A DNA stretch of 64,000 nucleotides from Erigeron canadensis (GCF_010389155.1 NC_057763.1:41646645-41710644); one strand, 5' to 3'. Positions 22,371 to 35,110 are shown, counted from the stretch's first letter. Notes: generated by a model from the letters alone, not told the origin. A program made the numbers and translations.

Positions 22371-22801
22371 TATTTATATAAAAGAAATTTTATTAACTGG
22401 TGACAATTTTGTAGTCTCCCTAGGGAGGAAATAAGGAAGTAAAAACTCTCCCGCAAAACCACACATACATACTCCCCTAGTTCCCAACAATAGTAACATT
22501 CACGACACCGAACTTGGCTCTTCTTCGTACCCAAAAAAAAAAAGTGAAAAGAAAAAAAAAAACAAACAATACGAGTAATAATTATAACCAAATATTTCAA
22601 TCGTCACCTTCGTCTTCAATCCCCACCCCTCTCTCTTTCTCTCTATTTCCAAACAAAAAAAAAAAACACACACACACACACAACACATGTGACCTTAGCA
22701 ACGAAACATCACCACAATATCACCAACTCCAATCCACACACACACACACTTTATTCGTGTTGTGATTTTTGCTTTCATAATTAAAAAAATTAATTCCATC
22801 C
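22371..22801 (+). promoter_or_regulatory. Presumed 5' UTR and proximal promoter of the PMT15/16-like gene
   Basis: A pyrimidine-rich tract (about 22610-22650, CTCTCTCTTTCTCTC) and CA-dinucleotide runs (22664-22681 and 22735-22749) lie just upstream of the ATG at 22802, as is common for plant 5' UTRs. The transcription start cannot be fixed from sequence alone. Confidence 0.4.
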
Positions 22802-24568
22802 ATGACGACGTACAACAAATTAAAATCTTATTTGAAAACATTAAATACAATGAAAAAAACAAACATATATTTCATGCTGTTTGTGATAATCCTATGTTCA
22901 TCTTCTTATCTATTTGGTAACTATAAACTCACCGGAATCACTCCAACCACCAACTTCCGTCATTGCGCCACCCAAACAAACACCACCGCCGCCGCCGTCA
23001 TCACAACCCCATCGCTTGATTTCACTGCACACCACCTAGCAGATGACCTTCCCCTCCCGCTTCCCGTGGCGCGTGTATCCCACTTCCCACCTTGTCAACC
23101 CAAGTTCAGCGAGTACACGCCGTGCGAAGACGTTGACCGCTCCTTGAAGTTTGACCGGGTAAGACTTGTGTATAGGGAAAGACACTGTCCGGAGAAAGAC
23201 GAGGTTCTCAAGTGTAGGATTCCGGCTCCGTACGGTTACAGGCAACCGTTCCGGTGGCCGGAAAGCCGTGACGCTGCGTGGTTTGCCAACGTGCCGCATA
23301 AGCATTTGACTGTCGAGAAGGCAGGGCAGAATTGGGTAAGGTTTAAAGGTGACCGGTTTAGTTTCCCCGGTGGTGGTACTATGTTTCCGAACGGTGCCGG
23401 AGCGTATATCGATGATATCGGGAAGTTGATCAATCTCTGGGATGGGTCTATCCGGACCGCCATTGATACTGGCTGTGGGGTATGTTAACAAACTTAATTC
23501 CTTTTTTTCTTTTAGTTAGTTATACCATTTATATATGAATGACCATGGGGATCGAGGAGGCCCTAGCCAAGTATTGAACCATCAAATTAACCTCATAAGT
23601 AAAATATGTTATTTACTCGGCGTAATTAAATTGATTGATGACTATTTAGTTGTATGTCAGAAAAGTAAAACTCACCATATACTTATTTTGACTTTTTTTT
23701 TTTACATTATTATCCGTTGGTGGGTTGAATTTTCCTTTCAATGGTTTGGTCATACAGTATAACTTTAGCAGAACTTATGGAATAATTACTTCTGTGTGAA
23801 ATAATTAATATTATTACTCGTATATATTAGTGAATTTTAGAATAACTAAGTGAGTTATTAAATTGTCAAAGTAAAGATTCTTTGGAAAATCATTGAAAAG
23901 TGGTAGTAGTTAATTTGTCATGGAAAATTGAATCAAAGTGGTTGGGAATAATAACAACCTTGACGGTTTATTTTATTATTTTTCAAATTAATTTCTAAAT
24001 ACTTATTTTTAGACAATAATCGGTGGTGATGGAGGTAACGGTTGGTGACGACGTCAAGTCTAAAGTGTAGAATAGTATAATAAGAATTTATATATAATGT
24101 AAATTAGTTCATTAAAAAGAAACTAGATAATTTCCTTTAAATCCTTCTTAAAAGGATTTATTAAAGACAATTGTGTCGTCTCGTATTTTCTTAATAACTA
24201 TTTCTAAAAAGGAATGAGAGTTGAAATTTATATAAGGTAGTATAGATTTGTACTAGATTTTAGACCTGTGTTCAACACTGAACATGAGACTTATGACATT
24301 ATTAATATTAGATATTAATACATGTAACTCATAAAAGCTTATAAGTTCGAAATTGAAGATATAAGTAAATACTAAGTGTTCAATTCAAATGTCAAGAGTG
24401 TTAAGCTAATTAAAAGAAAACTAATGTAATAAAAGAAAATTGGAAGCATGCACGTACCTTTCTTCATCATTTAAAAGACTTCTTTATAGACGAAATTAGT
24501 TATAGTGTTTTTTGTCTTCTCATCTTTGTCACATATTTTTCTCAACTTAACTCGAAGTTTAATTTATC

Positions 24569-24605
<37 letters not shown>

Positions 24606-27600
24606 CATATTATTGGATAGGGGTTTGCTAAATACAGTCCTTAGGGCTGTTTTTAAGGTGCATAAATTGTTTGTACATTTACCATGAAAATCAGGGGGCG
24701 TGCTTTTAATATGGAAGATACAAGTTTTTTTTATGTACGTGGCTGTATTTAACATTTCTGTATTGGATATAGGGGTTAGTTATTGTAAAACAATTATTAA
24801 AGTAAAACAAATAGGACAAAATCTTGACTATTAGATAATGGTTAAAATTATTGGGTAAAAAGTGTAAATTTGTGATGGAAATAAAAAAAGTGTAAATTAA
24901 AGTCAAAATTGAAAACAAAAGTCAACATTAAGAAATTGAGAATTGTGATTGGTCGATAAGTTATTAGAGCAACTGTGTTTAGTATAATAAAAGATTACTA
25001 TTGCTAATTTAACAAAAATAAGTATTGAGTTTTGCTAAACGGAGAACTTCTCGTTAGGTGGGTGAACTTTAGATATGAAAATTATAAATTTTTTTATACA
25101 CGGTTTCATTTAACAATTTTTTTAGAGTAATTTAGCATTTCCTTGGTGAATATTGGTACTACTATATTTTAGAACAAAATTACTATACTTCTTTAACCAA
25201 ATTAAAGGGTTGTTCCAAACCGGAAAATAATTACTAGGTGGACCTGCAAATGTCCATTTTGGAAGCAAGCAATCTGGAAATGGGACTCACCTTTCTGTCT
25301 TTTTATATACTTTAAAAATAAGTTGATCTAATAGGAGTATTACAAAGTGTAATATTATATGCAAGATATTCCGAAAATAAAGTAGTCAATTATCACTATA
25401 TGATTTGGTAAAGCATAAAGTAATTCCATATTATACACTTTAAAAAGTGATATTAAAACTTTTGTAAAGCAATAATTTCCGATTTTATTATGCTAGATTT
25501 TATTTAATTTAAAATATATATTTTGAGAACCATTTTTTTTAAAAAGCCTTGAAAACTCTTAAAGTTTGTATTAGATCACATGTTTTTTTTTTGCTCATTC
25601 ACATGTGAAACGTTATAAAAATATATATTGCAGAAGAAAGTTTTTTTTCAAAACCTTATATATACCTGTTTGATCACATGTGAACGAAAACGTGGACATA
25701 TTCATTCACAAGTTCACAAAAGACTATTTTGATGGTTTTATTAAAAGTTTCTTCTACAACATACTTTTTTATACTATTTCACATGTGAATGAACAAAAAA
25801 AACATGTAATCCAATACATAATTTGAGAGTTCTCATGTTTTTTGCAAAAGATACGGTTCTCAAAATAAGGAAAATATATATATATATATACTATCTATAT
25901 AAACAACCCCCCTAAAATTTAACACTCTACTTTTAAAATCTATATTTTACCCTTTTAATCAAACACTTTATCCCTGAAATTCCAAAAAAACCCTTAGAAA
26001 AAAACCTTACGCGTGTCCCATACCTTCCCTTCCCTGGAGTTGCTCACATAGTATACCAAAAAAACACACATGCGTTAGTGAATATAATAATCAATCAACA
26101 TAAAAAACGCACTCTAAAACAACAACGGCGGTTTGCACTTTCAGCTGGATTAAGAAACACTTGAGTTGAATCATACATTCATGTAATAACACGGTACCAC
26201 TACTTAACCAGCATTTTTTTTCCTATGCCCCGCCGCATCATACGGGTACAGAGCTAGTATATATAAATATATATTAGAAAATCCGGTTAAGGTGAAAAAA
26301 AATGTGAGCTTCTTGAGTTAGGAGCAAGCAACCACGAAAAATTGGAAAACACTCCCTAGTCCATACTCAAAATTTCCGTCTTATATTTACCTTAATGGTG
26401 GAGGGAGTGTTAACTCCTTCCCAATTTTTATCACTTTTTCACATCATCACTAACCAATAAAATCTTTCACTTCAATTTTCCCCAAACTTCTCCAAATCAC
26501 CCAAACCGTAGGCGTCACTTCCCCAATCTCCACCTCATCATTTATCTTTCATTTATTTTTAATACTATAAAAATAAAAGCATTACATTTGGGACTCCCAA
26601 CTAACTTCATAACCGATCAATCTTCATCTCTCTCCTCTCTCTCTCTTCGTTTATTCCGATTGGGGAAGCTCACCGATTTTGACCCCCTCTCTCTATCGGT
26701 TTAATGGTGGCAGTGGTGTACCCGCGCGACACCCCACGTAAACTCCCCTCCCCTGTTCCACTCCCTCCCCCTAAGAGATATGTTAAATGCATTTATGTCA
26801 TTTCTATATGAAAAAAAATTGTTAATGTTATTCTCCCCCTAAGTGATATGTTAAATGCATTTATGTCATTTCTATATGAAAAAAAATGTTAATGTTATTG
26901 AATACTCTATTCGTCTCATTATGATTGTCTGCAGTCAAAAAACATGCAAATTATGATATTTGAGGATGTGATTAGCGAACCATTGACTTGATAAAGACAT
27001 ATTTACCCCTTTATTCAAGATATGTGTATGACACTATGACTTAATAAATTGAAATAACGATAGTTGATATGTTATTCTAAAAGTGGATGTTAAGTTTGGA
27101 ACTAACAAAAGATAGCAAGGTGGAGTGGTGGACAATCGAAAAAGACGGACATCCAAAATCTGAGTCACATATTAACAAAATCCTTATTTATATCGTTACT
27201 TTTAATTATCTTTAGTTATAGTATGTTAAGTTTACATATAATCGTTGCAGGTTGCTAGTTTCGGAGCTTACCTTTTATCAAGGAACATCTTAACTATGTC
27301 ATTTGCACCAAAAGACACGCATATAGCTCAAGTACAATTTGCACTCGAGCGAGGAGTTCCTGCTTTGATTGGCATTCTTGCTTCGATCCGGTTACCTTTC
27401 CCTTCTCGAGCTTTTGACATGGCACATTGTTCTCGTTGTCTCATTCCATGGGGCCAATATGGTAAAGTAACAACATTTAGATATATTTGCTTCATGAGTA
27501 ACATGGATCGTCTTATGGACGAATACATTAATTAATATATATTGTGTTTTTATGTAGATGGTGTGTATTTGATTGAAGTCGATAGAGTTTTACGCCCCGG

Positions 27601-28859
27601 AGGATATTGGATCCTTTCAGGCCCTCCTATCAACTGGGAGAAACATTGGAGGGGTTGGGAGAATACAAGGGAACATTTTAAAGGCCAACAAGACATGATC
27701 GAAGGTGTGGCAAAGAGTCTTTGTTGGAAAAAGATCATTCAAAAGGGCGATATTGCCATTTGGCAAAAACCTACAAATCATGCTCATTGCAAAATCAATC
27801 GTAAAGTCTTCAAGAAGCCTCAGTTTTGCCAAGATCAAGATCCTGACAGGGCATGGTAATGTTATCAAAAACTTCTTTCAATTTGATCTACACATGTTTT
27901 TGGTTTTGTTTTTTACAAAAGAATCAAATTACCCTTCATTTGTAGGTATACTAAGATGGAGACATGTTTAACTCAACTACCAGATGTTTCAAATATCAGA
28001 GAAACATCCGGTGGTGGGCCAGTGGCTAAATGGCCCGAGAGATTAACTTCAACCCCACCACGAATCATTAGTGGTAGTGTGGGAGAAATCACAGAAGAGA
28101 TTTTTAAAAGCGATACAGATCTCTGGAAGAAGAGGTTATCACGTTACAAAACTCTAGACAGCCAATTGGCAGAGAAAGGGAGGTATCGTAACTTATTAGA
28201 TATGAATTCTTACTTAGGAGGTTTTGCTGCCGCACTTGTTCTCGATAAGGACCCAGTGTGGGTCATGAACGTTGTACCCGTCGAGGCAGATGTGAACACT
28301 CTTGGAGTTATATACGAACGTGGATCGATTGGAACTTATCAAAATTGGTAAAAGTTTCTGTCTTTGTGTTTTTGTTCTTAACTGACTCAAGCCACACATT
28401 CTTATTTTGATAAATAATATTATTTTCCATTTAATTAGGTGTGAGGCTGTGTCTACTTATCCACGAACATATGACTTCATTCATGCAGATGCCATATTTA
28501 CTTTATATAAAGACAAGTAAGATTTTTCAAGATATCCCATTCTTATTCATCATATGCTAATAATTAAGTTTCTAACGATCGCAAGCGAATTTGTATAGCT
28601 GATTTACTAATGCTTAATTTGGCATTGCAGATGTGAAATGGAGGACATATTGTTGGAAATGGACAGGATATTGAGACCACAGGGAAGTGTGATAATTCGA
28701 GACGATGTGGATTTATTGGTCAATGCAAAAACTATTGTTGATGAACTTCAATGGGAAACTAGATTGGTTGACCATGAAGATGGGCCGCTAGAGCGAGAAA
28801 AACTTCTCATTGCTACAAAGCAATATTGGACGGCCCCAGCCCCAAACCATGATCAGTAA
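22802..28859 (+). CDS. Probable S-adenosylmethionine-dependent methyltransferase, PMT15/16-like (DUF248)
   Basis: Six exons (22802-23479, 27251-27461, 27558-27855, 27946-28347, 28439-28516, 28631-28859) give 631 codons plus stop. A short basic N-terminus and one hydrophobic segment at residues about 21-39 predict a type II Golgi membrane protein. Family signatures follow: [35 protein letters not shown] and [12 protein letters not shown]. The SAM-binding motif is [17 protein letters not shown], split by intron 1. [27 protein letters not shown] and a C-terminal [15 protein letters not shown] complete the domain. The overall match is closest to PMT15/PMT16 among Arabidopsis members. These enzymes are thought to methylesterify homogalacturonan or other wall polymers; the substrate here is inferred. 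Intron 1 is 3771 bp and full of transposon remnants, the other introns about 90-115 bp. Confidence 0.95.
24253..24345 (+). repeat. Dispersed repeat, copy 2 of 2 (intronic)
   Basis: Direct-orientation relative of 19767-19860, sharing CTAGATTTTAGACCTGTGTT and CATAAAAGCTTATAAG. Lies in intron 1 of the PMT15/16-like gene. Confidence 0.5.
24629..24750 (+). mobile_element. 122-bp MITE with TAAATACAG termini, intronic
   Basis: Left end TAAATACAGTCC and right end GGCTGTATTTA are inverted repeats. The interior contains GCATAAATTGTTTGTACATT and CATGAAAATCAGGGGGCGTG. The whole unit recurs in opposite orientation at 36022-36150, which supports mobility. The adjacent TA microsatellite (24578-24604) is a possible target site. 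Confidence 0.7.
25519..25867. mobile_element. Foldback MITE with 88-bp arms, intronic
   Basis: ATTTTGAGAACC at the left and GGTTCTCAAAAT at the right begin inverted arms that continue through a TTGTATTAGATCACATGTTT-like block on each side. A second inverted pair (CACATGTGAA/TTCACATGTG) lies inside. One arm of the same family is present at 8683. No coding sequence. Confidence 0.72.
25894..26257 (+). mobile_element. Non-autonomous Helitron, 364 bp, canonical ends, intronic
   Basis: The element starts 5'-TCTATATAAACAACCCCCC and ends ...CTAG, sitting between an A (25893) and a T (26258), exactly the A|T insertion rule for Helitrons. A short CCCG...CGGG hairpin (about 26229-26246) precedes the 3' end by about 10 bases. 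It has no Rep/helicase coding sequence. The 5' end of a related copy lies in minus orientation near 44718. Confidence 0.8.
26400..26760. mobile_element. Possible MITE related to the 45.3-46.4 kb region
   Basis: The stretches CAATTTTCCCCAAACTTCTCC, TTTTTAATACTATA and TATCGGTTTAATGG...GTGTACC are similar in order to sequences near 45330-46060. The boundaries are not defined. Confidence 0.3.
26765..26899. repeat. 68-bp tandem duplication in intron 1
   Basis: Two near-identical units of 68 bp start at 26765 and 26833 with CTCCCCCTAAG, each containing ATGTTAAATGCATTTATGTC and a run of A. The two differ at only a few positions, so the duplication looks recent. Confidence 0.85.
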
Positions 28860-30109
28860 TTAATGGGTACAATTTCAAATTTTATTGATCCCAGCTAATA
28901 AGTATATCAGAATGGAAAAAGGGGGAATATATTTTTTTTTTGGGGGGGAATTGTAAAGGACATGTTAAATTGTGATACTATAACATAAATATATAGTAAT
29001 TTTATTTTTTCATTTAAATTTTGTGGGAAGTCGATGTGAAATGGCTAAAGATAGATACAGATGTTTTTTTTCATTTCTTTTGAGAGGGGATCCGTACGCT
29101 TATCATTTTAATTTTAAGTTTGGCGTATAAATCTCCTCATTTCCCCTTAGTTATAAGCAATTAGTAGCGGGTTGTGCTAAAAGACAAATCAGTCAACACC
29201 ATGTGAGATAGAAATTTCAAAGCCGTCTTTCCAAAAAGCAACAACGAGCTCTCTATTTGGAAATATGCCCAAAGATCGACCACTCCTGTTATCAACTTAT
29301 CATCATACATTGATCACGAACCACAAAATTGAGGTCACTTATAATTAGTCGGTATCAGACTTATTATACCGATTGATATATACCCTTTTGCTACAACACA
29401 TTATGTCTTTATGTGCAACTAAAAGGAAGATTACTCCAAAGAAGGTTAATGTGTTCCTGTCACCTGTTTTAAAAAGTAAGATTAGTGGTTCGTGTTGTGA
29501 GTTGTGTGCTCTTCATGGTCGACTTGTGGTTTTGTTGCTCTTCTAGACAATGAGTAGTTGAGTACAAGATACTCGCATCGTTTGCCTGTTTGGTAGATAA
29601 ACAACATTTAACATAGCCATACATTTGTTATATGTGTTCGCTATACTTACTAACTACTTTCTAAATACGCATTAAAATATAGATCAAAGATACACAAGTT
29701 AACAAAACTTTTATCGAAACTAAAACATCAAAGGAAAAAAAATCTCTAATACCATCATTTACCTTTAAAAGAAGGTTAAGATATTCTAAAATAGAAATTA
29801 ACTTGAGGTCCTTGATTTCAATTAGTTGTCGGTCTAAATTGTCATTTAGCATTTGATAATCGATCAATAAAACCTATCATGTTGCTTTCGACTTTAAAAA
29901 TTTTCCCATCTAAAAAAATCAATTCTTACATGATTTTAAATCTGATTATTATGATTTATTTAAAAAGAAAGTAAGAATCCTTAGAAAACACTCGTCCATT
30001 GTCTCACATCACATGATCTTCTTCCTTCCTTGTTCACTCTACTCCAACTTCCAACAACATTAATCAACAATCATATTCATAATTAAAAATTAAAATATCT
30101 AAACCCCTG
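28860..30109. other. Intergenic region between the two methyltransferase genes
   Basis: Holds the 3' UTR of the first gene and the promoter of the second. No repeat boundary or open frame with a recognisable domain was found. Confidence 0.5.
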
Positions 30110-30215
30110 TATGTATGTATGTATGTATGTATCTATATATATCTATCTCAACCCAGATCTTCTTCTTAACATGTAATCACTAAAAAAAGCACATAAATTT
30201 CCAATCTTTTCAAAA
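30110..30215 (+). promoter_or_regulatory. Presumed 5' UTR of the QUA3-like gene with a GTAT microsatellite
   Basis: A (GTAT)n tetranucleotide run at 30110-30131 and a CTATATATATCTATCTC tract lie less than 110 bp before the ATG. They probably fall in or just upstream of the leader; length variation here could affect expression. Confidence 0.35.
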
Positions 30216-33200
30216 ATGGGTCACCCAGATCCCACCTCAAAACAACACCCACGTCATCAATGGCGGTTTCTTGATATCGTATCCCTCATATTCTTCTCCG
30301 CCATTTTCCTTTTCTTCATTCTTGTTCTTACCCCATTAGGTGATTCCATTGCAGCCACCGGCAGCCAATCTCTGATCGTATCAACCACCGGTGCTAAACG
30401 CCGTCACCACCTCATTGCTTTGATTGAATCCGGTAGGAATGTGTCTATACAACCGTGTGATTCGGATAGTGTTGATTATATGCCTTGTGAGGATCCGACC
30501 CGGAATAGGTTGTTGAGTAGAGATATGAATTATTACCGGGAAAGACATTGTCCGGTACCGGAGGAACGGCACTTGTGTTTGATACCTCCGCCGGAAGGTT
30601 ATAATATTCCTATTCAGTGGCCTGATAGTTTATATAAGGTAATATAATATATTTTGTTATCAAGTCTTTTATACTCATTATATATCTTATTTTGTGTTTT
30701 GAAGTTTAATGTTAGCACTTAATGCAAAAAAAAAAAAAAAACAATATACAATCGCTTACGATGCAGACTGTCATACTTCTACACAATGGTAGTTGAGACT
30801 GCTTAGGAATAGTTTATAACAAATGTTATCGGTTTATGATATGATGTAATGATCATAGATGATAGGAATATTACTCCCCCGGTCTTATTAAGGTGTGGCG
30901 ATTTCTACTTTAGGATGTTTAGTGGAGGTTGCAAAAGATTCTTCCTTTAAGCAAGACTCCAAGCTATGCTACGCATTAATGTAGTATTTACTGTTGTTGT
31001 TAACTGTCGTTGTGATAAACTTAATGGAGCCATTGTATTAGTTCACTAGGTTCCCTGTCTTCTCATTGTTGAAGTGCTTTTTGGTTGACAATTTGGTTTT
31101 AGTGATTGTTCAAATGTCCATCAACGGAAGGTGTATTGATTTGGAGCATGACCATTTTGATTTCAAGGAAATGCCAAATCAAGGGGCTACCTAGGTTAGC
31201 AAGAGTTTATAGCGATTATTCTTATGCATAAATCTAGTCTAGTCTAAAACGTAAATTATGGAATAATGTGTATAAGTTATATTTAGATTAACAAATAACA
31301 ACGTTGCATGAATGCTTTCCATTGTGAACCATGGGTCAGTTTGGTTTTTCTGTTTGCAAGTTTTAGTATTCAAAGCAAGATGTTCATCTTTACTTGTGTT
31401 GATAGTTGTTCATATCCGTTCCTCTACTTGTATGGTATATCTTGAACCAGGATGAAAAGTGCCATTAACGGCAATTCTAGGTAAAATGGTCTCTTTCAAA
31501 AGGTTATCACTATATAATTTTTTTTTTTTTTTAAGGATCGTTGGGTTGCCCTTAGCTAGGAGTTTTCCAGGCCAGAATGCTACCCACTCCGATACCTCCA
31601 ATACACCACATGAGGGGAGAAACCCCCAATTAAATTAATTGAGGGAAAACCCTGCTCCCTCCGGATTCGAACCCAGGTCTCCTGGATCCAAAGCCATCAT
31701 TGAAAGACTCTCGTACCCCTGGGCTGTGAACCTACACTATATAATTGACCTTGAAACAAACAATTACCAGTAAATTTATCATTTTACTTTATTTTAGAGT
31801 AAGCATGTGATTGGTTCAAATTCTTTGTTATCATATCTCCTTATCTAATTTAAAAGTTAACCGGCAGCATGCACTATGTATGCGTAAAATGTAGTGTTAT
31901 ATCTTCATTTCGTCTATTAATTACATTATTGTGGTTTATCTCTGCCAATTTCGTTATATGTCACTGTATTTATAAGTGCATGGTTAATAAAATAGCTTTT
32001 CTGTTCTTTTATATGCAGATATGGCATGAAAACATGCCGTATAATAAACTAGCTGATAGGAAAGGTCATCAGGGATGGATGAAAAAAGATGGTGCCCACT
32101 TCATATTTCCTGGTGGCGGCACTATGTTTCCTGATGGAGCTGTACATTATATTGAGCAACTTGAACATTATATTCCTATTTCTGGTGGGGTTTTGAGGAC
32201 GGTTCTTGATATGGGATGCGGGGTAAGATTTGCAATCTTACTTTTTTAGGAAGTTATGGTTTAATTATTTAAATACGTTGTTTAGGAGTTGTATGCTTAA
32301 AAGTAAAAGTTGGGCAACTATTGACCAGTTTAACCCATTTCCTCTCAAATCACTTTTGTTCTTTGACACCTTAAAGATAACTTAACCTGAGTAGAGCTGT
32401 TCATCAGTAAATGGATCGAAATAGCCACCTATAGTCTTCTTGATAGTTGAACCTTTTTTTACCAACAATTTAAACATGTACCTTTTAGACTGATATTAAT
32501 TTATATCCTTCCAGGTGGCTAGTTTTGGAGGTTACTTGTTAGCAGAGGACCTTTTAACACTGTCGTTTGCTCCAAGAGATTCACACAAATCACAGATACA
32601 ATTTGCATTGGAAAGAGGAATACCTGCGTTTGTTTTAATGCTTGGCACACGCCGACTCCCATTTCCAGCGTTCTCGTTTGACTTAATTCACTGCTCTCGC
32701 TGTTTGATTCCTTTTACCGCATACAGTAAGTGTATCTTTATTTTTGATTTCTAATATACTCCCTCCATCACTCCATGCCATGAAAATCGTACATTTCTTT
32801 TTCTGAATTTGATTCCAAGCGAAGTTATCAATTTGCACTTCATCGTCACATATTTGGGTGTGTATATAGAATGTCATCATATAGAATTATCAGAATCAGA
32901 TATTCAACTGTATTAGAACATGCTGCAGTGGGTAGTATGGATGTGCTTACATTGAAAGACGAAAGTAATAATTGGCAAGCTCTGATAATATAAGAAAATA
33001 ATTGGCAAAAATAAGGGTATATAAATAGTTTCAGTATGCTAGTTGATAGTAGTTTTGGTGCCACTAGTATCAAACTGACACATGGCAATGATCAGATAAT
33101 CACATTGATAACACTACTGTAGATACTTGACAGTAGTCAAACATTACACATTTTGTTGGATGAAGGGAGTGTGTGGTAGTTCTTGCATAGTTTTCTGACC

Positions 33201-35110
33201 AGACAAACATATCACTTTTCAGATGCTACATACTTTATGGAAGTTGATCGATTACTTCGTCCTGGAGGATACCTGGTAATATCAGGTCCCCCAGTACAAT
33301 GGCATGGACTCCATAAAGAATGGGAAGATCTGCAGGCAGTTGCTAAAACATTGTGCTATGAGTCGGTTGTTGTTGATGGGAACACTGCCATCTGGAAAAA
33401 GCCTGTGCATGATTCATGTCTTAAGACCCAAAATGAACTTGGGCTTCATTTGTGTCATAGATCTGATGACCCTAGCTCTGCATGGTAATTTGAGATGCAT
33501 GCATACATACATCCATATATACGTTTATATATCATGGAGCATTGAATGTGTGCTAATACGAGTATCATGGGGCTTTAACACGAGAAATACGATGTTGCAG
33601 GTACGTTAAGTTGAAGAAATGTGTAAGTCGCCCATCTTCTGTCAAAGGGACACTTGCTGTTGGTGAAATTCCAAAATGGCCTCTAAGACTAAAGAAAATG
33701 CCATCAAGGGCTGCCCATATTAGAAATGGAAATGAGTTTGAGTCTGATACGCTCCTATGGGAAAGGAGGATTTCTTACTACAAAAAAGCATTGAACTTGA
33801 AGCTTGGGACTCAAGCAGTAAGAAATGTAATGGACATGGATGCATATTTTGGTGGTTTTGCTGCTGCATTGATATCTGATCCGGTGTGGGTGATGAATGT
33901 TGTTCCACATAATAAGCCATCAACTCTAGGTGTCATCTTTGATAGAGGACTTATTGGGGTTTATCACGATTGGTGAGTGACTGTGCATTCTATTATATAT
34001 TCTACGTGTTTTTAAATCACATAATTGATTTTTAAAAACAATCTTAAATATAATAAATTCTGGATGATATTTATAAATATATAAATAAATATTACTTGCT
34101 TATCTGTCTAAGGGAAGGGGATTTTTTTTGTCATTTGACTCTCGTGCACGCTAACTTCAAAGTTAAAACCAAGAGTACTTTGTAAATGAACGAATGAAGT
34201 AGTAATAGTGCATACTACATGAATCAGGTAATCGAAAGTGAAATAGATAGATTAAATAATATTATCATATTTTGTTTATTTCTATTTTCTTAACAATGGG
34301 TCTATCTACTAAAAATGCTACAATATGGTATTACAGATCAATTATATGACTCATTATTGTGAAGGATACTTTATTCACTTCAGTTTTCTTGTTCCTTTAG
34401 GTGTGAGCCTTTCTCAAGTTATCCTCGCACTTACGACTTCATCCATATGGCTTCGATTGAGTCACTAATAAAGGATCCGGCTACAGGCAAGAACAGGTAT
34501 CATACTCTTGCCAACTAAATATAATCGACTTACTTTGGTTATTCAACTTATGTAGTCCAAACTATGATTCCATGTTTGACAAAATTGGAGATTTGAACAA
34601 ACTCTGTTTGGTCATTTTTCAGATTATATTTTTTGTAAGCACGACAAAGAACAGATAGGGCATTTTAACCGATAATTTCCTAAAATGGATTTCTGATGCT
34701 TTTCATTGAATTCCCATGACGAAAATTGTTCTAAGTTTCATGAGAAAAGTAATAATTTGATACTTGGTTACCACAAATCTGAACTCATCTCAGACCTTGT
34801 GTTCTTTTCCATTACAATTTGAAGCTTAATGTACACGCTGCTATTCTTTTTTACCCCGACTAAACAAGAATTTCATGTGGGCTGCAGATGTAATTTTGTA
34901 GATGTGATTATTGAGATAGACCGGTTATTAAGGCCTGAAGGAACATTTGTGGCCCATGATTCACCTGAAATGATCAGAAAATTATATCGTGTTGCTAGTT
35001 CTGTAAGATGGGAATCTACAATACATAATACAGAACCAGGATCAAATGGGAATGAACAAATCCTAGTCGCTACAAAGATACTCTGGACATTGCCTTCATC
35101 TTCCCAATGA
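30216..35110 (+). CDS. QUA3: QUASIMODO3-like homogalacturonan methyltransferase (DUF248)
   Basis: Seven exons (30216-30638, 32019-32222, 32515-32725, 33223-33484, 33601-33972, 34401-34496, 34888-35110) join to 596 codons plus stop. The N-terminus MGH...QWRFLDIV and a hydrophobic anchor at residues about 19-41 match QUA3, a Golgi type II protein implicated in pectin methylation. Visible signatures: [71 protein letters not shown] motif [16 protein letters not shown] (GCG at 207-209), [48 protein letters not shown] and [20 protein letters not shown]. All expected blocks are present. Intron 1 (1380 bp) contains a SINE. Five of the six introns sit at the same codons and phases as in the upstream PMT15/16-like gene. 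Confidence 0.95.
31520..31734 (-). mobile_element. tRNA-derived SINE in QUA3 intron 1, 12-bp target duplication
   Basis: In minus orientation the head reads GCCCAGGGGTACGAGAG and then GGGTTCGAATCC (polymerase III A and B boxes), and the tail is a run of A, seen as T at 31520-31532. CACTATATAATT is duplicated exactly at 31508-31519 and 31735-31746. Perfect duplication and an intact tail suggest a fairly recent insertion. It lies in the middle of the intron and should not affect splicing sites. Confidence 0.88.

Noticed and set aside
22500..22765. Overlapping frames on both strands before the methyltransferase ATG
   Set aside because: Low-complexity pyrimidine and CA runs of the presumed 5' UTR; composition is not protein-like.
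23036..23491. A 151-codon minus-strand frame opposite the methyltransferase exon
   Set aside because: It is a shadow of the well-supported plus-strand exon 1.
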